This document shows, piece after piece, positions 20,997 to 31,000 of a stretch of 64,000 nucleotides of DNA. Origin of the DNA: Phytophthora sp. 'mugwort' (taxonomy: Eukaryota > Oomycota > Peronosporomycetes > Peronosporales > Peronosporaceae); assembly GCA_033558025.1 (NCBI GenBank), contig JAUCEF010000007.1:7874001-7938000 (forward strand). Direction: 5' to 3'. Both the position numbers and the translations under genes were made by a program. The notes beneath the pieces are model-generated. The model was not told the DNA's origin. It was given only the letters and a program-made list of their open reading frames with translations, and ran no database searches. Numbering within the stretch: position 1 is the first letter of the stretch; each line of letters begins with the position of its first letter.

Positions 20997-23900
20997 ATGG
21001 CGACGAATTCCCCCGACAAGAAACTGGGTCTGGACTCGGCCGACGCGTTGATGGCGCAAGGCCCCAACGCGCTGCACAGCTACGTCGCTGACAAGGTGCA
21101 GGCCGCCATGGGTAAGGCTATGCCTCAGATGGAAGTTCGCTTCAAGAACTTGTCCATTTCTGCGAATGTTTTCGCTTCTAAACACTCGACCCCCAAGTCC
21201 CAGCTCCCAACACTCTACAACAGCGTCAAGAAATCTGCTGCCAAGATCAACGCCAAGAACCATACGGCCGAGAAGGTCATCGTCAAGAATGCTAGTGGCG
21301 TCTTCAAACCGGGTACGATAACGTTGCTCCTGGGCCAGCCAGGCTCGGGCAAGTCGTCGCTCATGAAGGTGCTGAGCGGCCGCTTCCCACTCGAGAAGAA
21401 CGTGACGATTGAGGGTGACGTGACGTACAACGGCGTCCCGCAGGCCGACATCCTAAAGCGTCTACCACAGTTTGCGGCCTACGTGACACAACGTGACACG
21501 CATTTTCCAACTCTGACGGTGAAGGAGACGCTCGAGTTTGCACATGCTTTCTGTGGGGGCGGCGTCTCGGACCACACCAAGGAGCAGCTGTCCCAAGGAA
21601 CCATTGAAGAAAACACAGCGGCGTTGGAGGCGTTGTCAGCACTGTACGCACACTACCCCGACGTGGTGATTAAACAACTCGGACTAGAGAACTGTAAAGA
21701 CACCATTGTGGGCAATGCAATGCTCCGCGGTGTCTCGGGTGGCGAACGCAAGCGCGTAACCACTGGTGAGATGGAGTTTGGCATGAAGTACATGACGCTC
21801 ATGGATGAAATCAGTACGGGACTCGACAGTGCCGCGACGTTCGATATCATTAGTACCCAGCGCGGGATCGCCAAAACGTTGCAAAAGACGGTTGTCATTG
21901 CTCTGCTGCAGCCTTCACCTGAGGTATTTGAGCTGTTTGACGACGTGATGATCCTGAACGACGGTGAAGTCATGTACCATGGCCCCCGCGATGAAGCAGT
22001 GTCGTACTTCGAGAGTCTGGGATTTAAATGCCCCCGTGACCGTGATGAGGCCGACTTTTTACTGGACTTGGGCACGAATCAACAGTACAGCTATGAAGTA
22101 GATGTACCTGCTGGTATGACCCACCATCCTCGACTGGCCAGCGAGTTTGCAGAGATTTTCCGTCGTTCGTCCATTCACGAGCGAATGCTTCGGGCCTTGG
22201 AAGTCCCACATGAGCTGAATCTCCTCGAGAACATTGATGCACACATGGACCCAATGCCAGAGTTTCGTCGTGGGTTTTGGGAAAACACTCGGACGCTCAT
22301 GAAGCGTCAGACAATAGTCACTCTTCGCAACACGGCGTTCATTAAAGGACGGTGCATTATGGTGGTTTTAATGGGGCTCATCATCTCGAGTACGTTCTGG
22401 CAGGTCGACCCTACGGACGTGCAAGTAACTCTAGGAGTGATGTTTCAAGCAGTTTTGTTCCTCGCTTTGGGTCAAGTCTCTCAGATCCCAACTTTCATGG
22501 CAGCCCGTGACGTCTTCTACAAGCAGCGCGGAGCCAACTTTTTCCCGACAAGTGCTTACGTACTTGCGTGCTCTGTGGCCCAGATCCCCATGGCTATTGC
22601 TGAGAGCATCCTTTTCGGCTCCATGGTCTATTGGATGTGCGGCTTTGTGGCCACTGCTGGTGCCTTCCTGTGCTACCTGCTCCTGCTCATTCTGACGAAT
22701 CTGGTCTTTTCCTCGTGGTTTTTCTTGCTGACAGCGATGTCTCCAGACTTCCACATTGCCAAGCCATTCGCGACGTTCACGGTGGTTTTCTTTATCTTGT
22801 TCGCAGGTTTCGTGATGGCGAAGAGCACAATACCCGACTGGTTCGTGTGGATCTACTGGATCAACCCCATTGCCTGGTGTCTCCGTGGCCTCGCTGTGAA
22901 TCAGTACCGTGCTGCCAAGTTTGATGTCTGCATGTATCAAGGTGTGGACTATTGCGCCGAGTACAATATGACCATGGGCGAGTACTATCTGTCTCAATAT
23001 GACGTGCCGTCGTCCAAGATATGGGTGTGGGCTGCCATGTTGTTCATGCTGGCGTGTTACGCGCTCTTCATGGCGTTGGGGTGCTACGTGCTTGAATACC
23101 ACCGGTTTGAGAGCCCTGAACACATGATTATCAAGGACAAGGACGAAGATTCCGACGAGAGCTACGCATTAGCGGCAACGCCCAAGGGATCGAGCTTCAG
23201 CTCGGCTGTTGCTCTGGACGTTGAACGCGAGAAAAATTTTGTGCCAGTGACGATCGCCTTCCAGGACTTGTGGTACTCGGTCCCAAAGCCGGGAAACCCG
23301 AACGAGTCGCTCGATTTACTCAAGGGGATCAGTGGGTTTGCAAAACCTGGTACCATGACGGCGCTGATGGGGTCGTCAGGTGCTGGAAAGACGACGCTGA
23401 TGGACGTCATTGCGGGTCGTAAGACTGGAGGCAAAATTCAGGGCCAAATCTTGTTCAATGGGTATGAGGCCACCGACTTGGCCATCCGTCGATGCACAGG
23501 CTACTGTGAGCAGATGGATATCCACTCGGACGCGACAACTTTCCGCGAGGCCTTCACTTTCAGTGCCTTCCTTCGTCAAGACAGCAGTATTCCGGATCAG
23601 AGGAAATATGACTCGGTGGAAGAAGCACTCGATCTGTTGGACATGCACGATATTGCCGACCAGATCGTGCGAGGCAGCTCCGTCGAGCAGATGAAGCGTC
23701 TAACGATTGGTGTGGAGCTTGCAGCGCAACCGAGCGTGCTGTTCCTAGACGAACCGACTAGCGGACTGGATGCTCGTTCGGCAAAGCTCATCATGGATGG
23801 CGTCCGCAAAGTGGCGGACAGCGGACGCACGATTGTGTGCACCATTCACCAGCCGTCGTCTGATGTATTCTACCTGTTTGACCACTTGCTCTTGCTTAAG

Positions 23901-25100
23901 CGGGGTGGCGAGACGGTATTCGTGGGGGAGCTGGGCGAAAAGTGCCACAAGCTCGTCGAGTACTTCGAGTCGATCCCTGGTGTCGCGCCGTTGCCTGATC
24001 GATACAATCCTGCTACTTGGATGCTTGAATGTATCGGTGCCGGTGTCAATAGCGGAGATCGGAACACGATGGACTATGCCGAGTACTTTAAGAACAGTGA
24101 AGAGAGACGCGTTCTAGACAATGAGATGGCACAGGAAGGCGTCACTGTCCCTGCATCTCATCTCCCGGAGATGATCTTTGAGAGGAAACGTGCTGCCAGC
24201 TCATGGACACAGGCCCAGTTCTTGACGATGCGCTTCATGCGCATGTACTGGCGTACACCGACATACAACATGACCCGCTTCGTGATCGGTCTGTTCCTCG
24301 CAGTGCTGTTCGGCTTGACCTATGTGGACGTGGAATACGTGAGTTACCAGGGTATTAACGGTGGTGTGGGCATGATCTACATGACAACGTTGTTCAATGG
24401 GGTCGTCTCGTTCAACGGTGTGCTGCCCATTACAGCTGGGGATCGTGCTGCTTTCTATCGTGAGCGCGCATCGCAGACGTACAACTCGCTTTGGTACTTT
24501 GTCGGCTCGACTCTCGCTGAGATTCCGTACGTATTCTTCAGCTGTCTGCTTTTCACAGTCGTCTTCTATCCGCTCGTAGGCTTTACGGGGTTCGGAACGG
24601 CAGTGCTCTACTGGATCAACTTGTCACTATTGGTGCTGATGCAGACGTACATGGGTCAGCTCTTCGTCTACGCACTGCCGAGTGTGGAGGTTGCAGCTAT
24701 CATTGGCGTGCTCATTAACTCGATCTTCTTCCTCTTCATGGGCTTTAACCCTCCGGCAAAGTCGATTCCGAGCGGCTACCGCTGGCTCTATACGATTACC
24801 CCGCAGAAATACTCGCTCGCTGTACTCGAGGCCCTCGTGTTCACTGACTGCCCGAACGAACCGACCTGGAACAGAACTCTTGGTGCATACGAGAACGTGG
24901 GCTCGGAGCTTGCGTGCCAGCCTGTCACGGACCTGCCGCTTACGATCGATCACATCACGGTGAAAGGCTACGTCGAGTCGGTCTTTGAGATGAAACACGA
25001 CGACATTTGGAGCAACTTTGGCTATGTCTTCGTCTTCATCGTCGTGTTCCGCCTGCTCGCACTGCTGTCGCTGCGCTTCATCAACCACCAGAAGAGATAG
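20997..25100 (+). CDS. Full-size ABCG/PDR transporter 1
   Basis: Intronless, 1367 residues, usual full length for oomycete PDR proteins. Layout is NBD1-TMD1-NBD2-TMD2, the reverse topology typical of ABCG/PDR. NBD1 has Walker A GQPGSGKSS (113-121), signature VSGGERKR and the Walker B region MTLMDEIS. NBD2 has Walker A GSSGAGKTT, Walker B VLFLDEPTSGLD and a degenerate signature SSVEQMKR instead of LSGGQ, the expected PDR asymmetry. Both TMDs show hydrophobic helices with the PDR motif GERxAFYRERAS-type loop (GDRAAFYRERASQTYNSLWY). It ends NHQKR like the other three transporters here. PDR pumps sit in the plasma membrane and export lipids and toxic compounds. It is diverged from the pair at 28-40 kb, with less biased codon use. 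Confidence 0.95.
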   Translation: MATNSPDKKLGLDSADALMAQGPNALHSYVADKVQAAMGKAMPQMEVRFKNLSISANVFASKHSTPKSQLPTLYNSVKKSAAKINAKNHTAEKVIVKNASGVFKPGTITLLLGQPGSGKSSLMKVLSGRFPLEKNVTIEGDVTYNGVPQADILKRLPQFAAYVTQRDTHFPTLTVKETLEFAHAFCGGGVSDHTKEQLSQGTIEENTAALEALSALYAHYPDVVIKQLGLENCKDTIVGNAMLRGVSGGERKRVTTGEMEFGMKYMTLMDEISTGLDSAATFDIISTQRGIAKTLQKTVVIALLQPSPEVFELFDDVMILNDGEVMYHGPRDEAVSYFESLGFKCPRDRDEADFLLDLGTNQQYSYEVDVPAGMTHHPRLASEFAEIFRRSSIHERMLRALEVPHELNLLENIDAHMDPMPEFRRGFWENTRTLMKRQTIVTLRNTAFIKGRCIMVVLMGLIISSTFWQVDPTDVQVTLGVMFQAVLFLALGQVSQIPTFMAARDVFYKQRGANFFPTSAYVLACSVAQIPMAIAESILFGSMVYWMCGFVATAGAFLCYLLLLILTNLVFSSWFFLLTAMSPDFHIAKPFATFTVVFFILFAGFVMAKSTIPDWFVWIYWINPIAWCLRGLAVNQYRAAKFDVCMYQGVDYCAEYNMTMGEYYLSQYDVPSSKIWVWAAMLFMLACYALFMALGCYVLEYHRFESPEHMIIKDKDEDSDESYALAATPKGSSFSSAVALDVEREKNFVPVTIAFQDLWYSVPKPGNPNESLDLLKGISGFAKPGTMTALMGSSGAGKTTLMDVIAGRKTGGKIQGQILFNGYEATDLAIRRCTGYCEQMDIHSDATTFREAFTFSAFLRQDSSIPDQRKYDSVEEALDLLDMHDIADQIVRGSSVEQMKRLTIGVELAAQPSVLFLDEPTSGLDARSAKLIMDGVRKVADSGRTIVCTIHQPSSDVFYLFDHLLLLKRGGETVFVGELGEKCHKLVEYFESIPGVAPLPDRYNPATWMLECIGAGVNSGDRNTMDYAEYFKNSEERRVLDNEMAQEGVTVPASHLPEMIFERKRAASSWTQAQFLTMRFMRMYWRTPTYNMTRFVIGLFLAVLFGLTYVDVEYVSYQGINGGVGMIYMTTLFNGVVSFNGVLPITAGDRAAFYRERASQTYNSLWYFVGSTLAEIPYVFFSCLLFTVVFYPLVGFTGFGTAVLYWINLSLLVLMQTYMGQLFVYALPSVEVAAIIGVLINSIFFLFMGFNPPAKSIPSGYRWLYTITPQKYSLAVLEALVFTDCPNEPTWNRTLGAYENVGSELACQPVTDLPLTIDHITVKGYVESVFEMKHDDIWSNFGYVFVFIVVFRLLALLSLRFINHQKR

Positions 25101-25144
25101 GCAAGGGTAGGCAAACTAGTACAAGAAAATACACACAATAATAC

Positions 25145-26584
25145 ATGCAGCCGTTTCTCGGTAAAAGGCTCTCCCATGATCGGGTAAGACGGTCACTTGA
25201 CTGGCCAAATAACCAGTCAGAAAGTTTTGGTGCAGAAATGATTAGCGACGATGTCCTGGACGCAGTATTCCTGTCGGAATTGTCGGAGCTTCTGGGTGAA
25301 GGCGTGGTGGCTGGGGCTTGTGCTGAGTCTCGTCATGATGCAATGCTGAGTGGTGGTCATGAAGGACTCGTCTTTGCCGGCGACCAGCTTGTAGCGGAGA
25401 CGGAGGCGCTGTTAGCGTCATGCATTTCGTCTCCTCAAGACGCCACGGGAGGAGATGTGGCACGAAGCACGACACAAACGCTCTTGAAGCCAACGCAAGC
25501 CCAGCTACTGGCTGAACAACGCCAGATTCGGAAGGCCAACGCTTCTAAGAGACGACACAAGTACAACAAGAAACTGGAAGACGAGCGTCAGCAGCTCAAG
25601 CAACAGGAAAACGAGTTATCAGTACAGCTGACCGAGTTGCAAGCGAAGAAGAGTGAGAGCAAGTGGGTACTCGAGAAAACAAAGTCAATGTCCGTATGGC
25701 AAGCCATCGCCACCCGACAGGTGCAAGGTCGGATAAAGGCTGAAGCAGAACGGCGTCGGCTTCGGATCCTTGTGGCATCGCGTTCCAAGGTGCTTCAAGA
25801 GCTCGGCGAGAAGGTGTCTCAGCACTTGAATTCGAACGCAATTTTGCAAGACGATAGTGCTTCTGACCAGAATACGCAACTCTTGGGGATAGAGGACGCG
25901 GCATTGTTTGAGCGGTACCTGGCAGAGCTAGACGCCACCTATGATCAAATTGACGATGTTCTAGGCGCTTGGCGGGTAGATGAAGCTCCATTGGTTTCTC
26001 GTAGCCTCGACCCGAAGCGATTTTGTGGTGGAGGCGTGGAGTATGTCGAGAAGTTGGACGTGCAGTTGGTTCCGTTCAATTTTCAGCAAACTGGGAGTGC
26101 AATATGGCAGTCGATGCGGCTCTTTCATCAACGTAAAGGTCGCCGTCGTCAACACTACAGAGGATCTTCCGACCCGGATAACACAGTCACCAGCAAGATT
26201 GAATTGGCGAAACAGGACGATGCAGGAGAACGCACGAATCTGCTGGTCTGGTTGGCGATTCAGAGACGGATCGAGCCTGGACGGACGGTGATTTTATGGC
26301 GAGTAAGCACAAAGGGCGTGGGAAAGCTAAGCGACGTGTGTGCTGAGGAAACGGGTTGGCTTGTGGTTCATCCGACAGATTCAGCGACCAGAAGTGTCGT
26401 GGGTATGCCTACTGCGATTTTAACGTTTAAACGCTTTATCCCCGGAGGTATTAATGCGGGTGTAAAAGGCGGTGAGGACAACGTTGATAAATTCATGCAG
26501 CTAGCAGAGTCCGCGGGCGACGAGGGCAGAGCTGAGGTCGTCCGGATGATGGAATCTCTTTTGATCGATGACTTGCGTAGCTGA
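25145..26584 (+). CDS. M96 mating-specific-like protein (bZIP-like coil plus START-like region)
   Basis: Intact frame of 479 residues from 25145; a second in-frame ATG at 25238 (MISDDVLDAVFLSELSEL) is the likelier start, giving 448 residues. A basic stretch RKANASKRRHKYNKKLEDE leads into a heptad-like coiled coil (QQLKQQENELSVQLTELQ), and VWQAIATRQ with IKAEAERRRLR follows. The C-terminal half forms an alpha/beta region ending in PTAILTFKRFIPGG. This arrangement is that of the large oomycete family named after the Phytophthora M96 mating-associated transcript. Its molecular role is unknown; DNA or lipid binding is speculation from the basic coil and START-like half. It lies 45 bp after the PDR1 stop, on the same strand. 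Confidence 0.6.
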   Translation: MQPFLGKRLSHDRVRRSLDWPNNQSESFGAEMISDDVLDAVFLSELSELLGEGVVAGACAESRHDAMLSGGHEGLVFAGDQLVAETEALLASCISSPQDATGGDVARSTTQTLLKPTQAQLLAEQRQIRKANASKRRHKYNKKLEDERQQLKQQENELSVQLTELQAKKSESKWVLEKTKSMSVWQAIATRQVQGRIKAEAERRRLRILVASRSKVLQELGEKVSQHLNSNAILQDDSASDQNTQLLGIEDAALFERYLAELDATYDQIDDVLGAWRVDEAPLVSRSLDPKRFCGGGVEYVEKLDVQLVPFNFQQTGSAIWQSMRLFHQRKGRRRQHYRGSSDPDNTVTSKIELAKQDDAGERTNLLVWLAIQRRIEPGRTVILWRVSTKGVGKLSDVCAEETGWLVVHPTDSATRSVVGMPTAILTFKRFIPGGINAGVKGGEDNVDKFMQLAESAGDEGRAEVVRMMESLLIDDLRS

Positions 26585-28048
26585 AGAAGTAAGACTTGTT
26601 TGACACCTGCTGACCTCGAAGCAACGTCGACTACGAGTTTATGGTGGCTTTTCATAACCCGTAGAACAACACCAACTATACTGTCTGACTGGTAAACAAA
26701 TGAAAACTATCACTGTACTTGGTACGAGGTGTATTCGGAATTTGACTGGCAAACTGAAGATCGGCGTCGATCTTTGAGACTGTCAAGTTTTAATGCAGCG
26801 CATGCGCTGCCGTCGCCGACAACGTGGCGACCAGGAGTTAAACCGGACGAGAAGCAGTGGCGCAGAATCTCGCACATGCGCGCTGCACTTGTGCTACAAG
26901 TTGTAGCGTGTCCCGTCAACTTGGCAGCGACGAGCCTCTGTCTTAGTATAGGCAGCCTTTATCGGTCCGATAAGGGGTGCGTCCGCCGCCCACCAAGTTG
27001 GCGGAGTTAATGACCAACTCCGCCTCAGACGCGAACTGGTGAACTGGCATCCAGCTGGTGTTCAAGGGAGGACAATCATCGGCCCGATTGGAGGGATTTC
27101 GCTCACTATCTGCATGCAGAGACGGAACTCGTGCACTCGTCGCACCCAGGGACGATGCCTGACGGAAGAGCGCCGCGCGTAAGTGGCGCATAATACGCTG
27201 CTGTCGTCGAGGGTATGGACGGACTCAAGGCCACGAGCGCTCGTTTAACGTCACCGTCTTACCGCGCGCACAGAAGGATAATTATTAAGCTGGCACACTA
27301 CGAAAAGCTAACTGCTTCGGTCGCCGCATCAGCGCATCACGAGCTGTCACGCGGCGACTGTTGATTCCGGGAAGCCCGCTTAATACAAATATCAAGTGTT
27401 GGTGGCCGGCTCTACTGGTGAGAAAAGGCGCCGACCCGAGCAGCAGCGGTGCAGTATGATGCCGCAGCCCGAGCCCTGGCAGTGCGCGTAAAGCAGCCCC
27501 GTTGCTGGCCACGATTGCTCGCACACCGCGTGTCGCACCGCTTCAGTTGTCCCGCGTGGTTGTTTGACATTTAGCGGAGACGGCGGTTCCACCTGCTTAT
27601 GCTGGAGGCTACCGCGCAATAAACCGTCCCGTGTTCGTCGACCCAGTCGGCCTTGCTGCTTGTAGTCATTATGCTTCTCGACATGTATAATAGTTGCTGA
27701 AGCTAGCAAATTTTATCATTACGGACACCGAGCTGTATGCGTGTGCATTTTTTTCTAGCAGAGACTAGGGCTGTTGCGTCAACAGCACTTCTTACCGTAG
27801 ACCTCGCATGTGCGCGCAATCCGGCTGCGGCATTAACGCGCGCGTGGATGATGAGAGGCTCCATTCCACTCCTTGCTCTCTTTTTTGCTGGCGGTACACA
27901 ACGATCGTCGCTCGCCTTGTCCTGTCGGGCTTGGCTCCTGCTCTTGAGTGAGCCAGTCATTCCTGAATTTGCGCGGCGAGCGTGACATCGACCAGATACA
28001 TAGACTACACAAGAGACCAGCAGCTACAAGCTCGCTAGTTCGTTCGCC
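26585..28048. other. Intergenic region with diverged repeats shared with 40.6-41.0 kb
   Basis: There are no convincing genes. The segment at 26740-26815 (gcgtcgatctttgagactgt, then gccgtcgccgacaac) recurs in the same orientation at 40950-41010. The segment at 27060-27190 recurs inverted and diverged at 40640-40790. From 27334 onward this is the outer part of the left arm of the large inverted duplication and serves as upstream region of the PDR gene at 28049. Confidence 0.65.
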
Positions 28049-31000
28049 ATGTCGACGAATTCGGAGCAGGAGAGGACCCCAGGCCACGAGTCCGGCGCGG
28101 CGCTCATGGCGTACGGGCCGGAGGTGCTACACGACTACGTAGCCACGCGCTTCGAGGCGGCGCTGGGCCGCACCATGCCACAGATGGAGGTGCGCTTCTC
28201 CAACCTGTCGATCACCGCCGACGTGGTGGTGGTCGAGGAGGACGAGAGCAAGACGGAGTTGCCGACGCTGTGGAACACGACCAAGAAGGGCCTGGCCAAA
28301 CTGTCGGCCAAGAAGCACGTGGTGCGCAAGGACATCCTGCGCAACGCCAGTGGCGTGCTCAAGCCAGGTACCATCACGCTGGTGCTGGGCCAGCCCGGCT
28401 CGGGTAAGTCGTCGCTCATGAAGGTGCTGAGCGGCCGCTTCCCGCTCGAGAAGAACGTGACGGTCGAGGGCGACGTGACGTACAATGGCGTGGCGCAGGC
28501 CGAGATCATGCGCCGCCTGCCGCAGTTCGTGGCCTACGTGACGCAGCGCGACAAGCACTTCCCGACGCTCACAGTCAAGGAGACGCTCGAGTACGCGCAC
28601 CGTTTCTGTGGTGGCGGCGTGTCCAAGCGCGCCGAGGAGAAGCTGTCCAAGGGCACACCCGAGGAGAACTTGGCCGCACTGGAAGCAGCAAAGGCGCTGT
28701 TCGCACACTACCCGGACGTGATCATCCAGCAGCTCGGTCTGGAGAACTGCCAAGACACGATCGTGGGCAACGGCATGATGAGAGGTGTGTCGGGTGGCGA
28801 ACGCAAGCGCGTGACGACTGGCGAGATGGAGTTCGGCATGAAGTATGTGACGCTCATGGACGAGATCAGCACAGGTCTCGACAGTGCCGCGACGTTCGAC
28901 ATCATCAAGACACAGCGCAGCATCGCCAAGAAGCTGCAGAAGACGGTAGTGATCGCGCTGCTGCAGCCGGCGCCGGAGGTTTTCGACCTGTTCGACGACG
29001 TGATCATCCTGAATGAGGGCGAGGTGATGTACCACGGCCCGCGCGATAAGGTGGTGGGTCACTTCGAGAGTCTGGGCTTCCAGTGCCCGCCCGAGCGCGA
29101 CGTGGCCGACTACCTCTTGGACCTGGGAACGAACCAGCAGCACAAGTACGAGGCGTCGTTGCCGTCGGGCATGGCGCACCACCCGCGCCTTGCTAGCGAG
29201 TTCGCGGAGCATTACCGTCGCTCGAGCATCCACGGCGACATGCTGGCGGCGTTGGAGTCTCCACATGACCCGGAGCTGCTGGAGAACGTGAGCAACGACA
29301 TCGACCCGATGCCGGAGTTCCACCAGTCGTTCTGGGACAATACGTGGACGCTCATGGAGCGCCAGAACAAGGTGACCATGCGCAACACGGCGTTCATTAA
29401 GGGTCGAGGCATTATGGTCATCGTCATGGGCTTGATTAACGCATCGACGTTCTGGAACGTGGACCCGGTGAACGTGCAGGTGCTGCTGGGTGTGCTTTTC
29501 CAGGCCGTGCTGTTCCTGTCGCTGGGCCAGGCCTCGCAGATTCCGACGTTTATGGCCGCGCGTGACATCTTCTACAAGCAACGCGGTGCCAACTTCTACC
29601 GCACGGCGTCGTACGTGCTTTCGTGCTCAGTGTCCCAGGTGCCATTGGCGCTCGCGGAGACCATCGTGTTCGGCCCGTTGGTGTACTGGTTGTGCGGCTT
29701 CGTGTCGTCGGCTGGCGCGTTCATCATCTACCTGATCCTGCTGATGCTGACGAACCTGGCGTTTGCGGCGTGGTTTTTCTTCATCGCATCGATCTCGCCG
29801 GATCTTCACGTGTCGAAGCCGATCGCCATGATCACGATCCTGTTCTTCGTGCTGTTTGCCGGCTTCATCGTGGCAAAGAGCCAAATGCCCGACTGGCTCG
29901 TGTGGATTTACTGGATTGACCCGATCGCGTGGTGCCTGCGTGCGCTGGCCGTGAACCAGTACCGCTCGTCGATCTTCGAGGTGTGTCTGTACGATGGCAT
30001 GGACTACTGCTCGGAGTTCGGCATGTACATGGGCGAGTACTACCTGTCACTGTACGATGTGCCGTCGGCGAAGACGTGGATCGTCTACGGCATCATCTTC
30101 ATGATCGTGGCATACGTGTTATTCATGTTCCTGGGCTGCTTGGTGCTAGAGTACAAGCGGTACGAGAGCCCGGAGCACACGATTTTGGCCAAGAAGACGG
30201 TGGACGAGGCCGGCAGCTACGCGCTGGTGGCGACCCCGAAGAAGGACAAGTCCCATAACGATGGCGAGGCTTTCGTGGTGGAGGTGAAGGAGCGCGAGAA
30301 GAACTTCACGCCGGTGACGGTGGCGTTCCAAGACTTGTGGTACTCGGTGCCAAACCCGAAGAGCCCGAAGGAGAGCCTGGACCTGCTGAAGGGTGTGAGC
30401 GGCTTTGCGATGCCTGGCTCAGTGACGGCTCTGATGGGCTCGTCCGGTGCTGGTAAGACGACGCTGATGGACGTGATTGCCGGCCGCAAGACGGGTGGCA
30501 CGATTAAGGGCAGTATTCTGCTGAACGGCTTCGAGGCGAACGACCTGGCCATCCGTCGGTGCACAGGCTACTGCGAGCAGATGGACGTGCACTCGGAGGC
30601 ATCGACGTTCCGTGAGGCCTTCACGTTCAGTGCGTTCCTGCGTCAGGACAGCAGCGTGCCTGACAGCAAGAAGTACGACTCGGTGGACGAAGTGCTGGAC
30701 CTGCTGGACATGCATGACATCGCGGACCAGATCATCCGCGGCAGCTCGGTCGAGCAGATGAAGCGTTTGACGATTGGTGTGGAGCTAGCTGCTCAGCCCA
30801 GTGTGATTTTCTTGGACGAGCCCACGAGTGGACTGGACGCTCGTTCGGCGAAGCTGATCATGGACGGTGTTCGCAAGGTGGCGGACAGCGGACGCACGAT
30901 CGTGTGCACGATCCACCAGCCGTCGTCCGAGGTGTTCTACCTGTTCGACAACCTGTTGCTGCTGAAGCGCGGTGGTGAGACGGTGTTCGTGGGCGAGCTC

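Noticed and set aside
28127..29581. 484-residue open frame antisense to PDR2 (mirror copy at 38225-39679)
   Set aside because: It is the antisense shadow of a strongly GC-ending coding sequence: His/Arg/Leu/Val-rich, without domains, and present only because of codon bias in the PDR gene.
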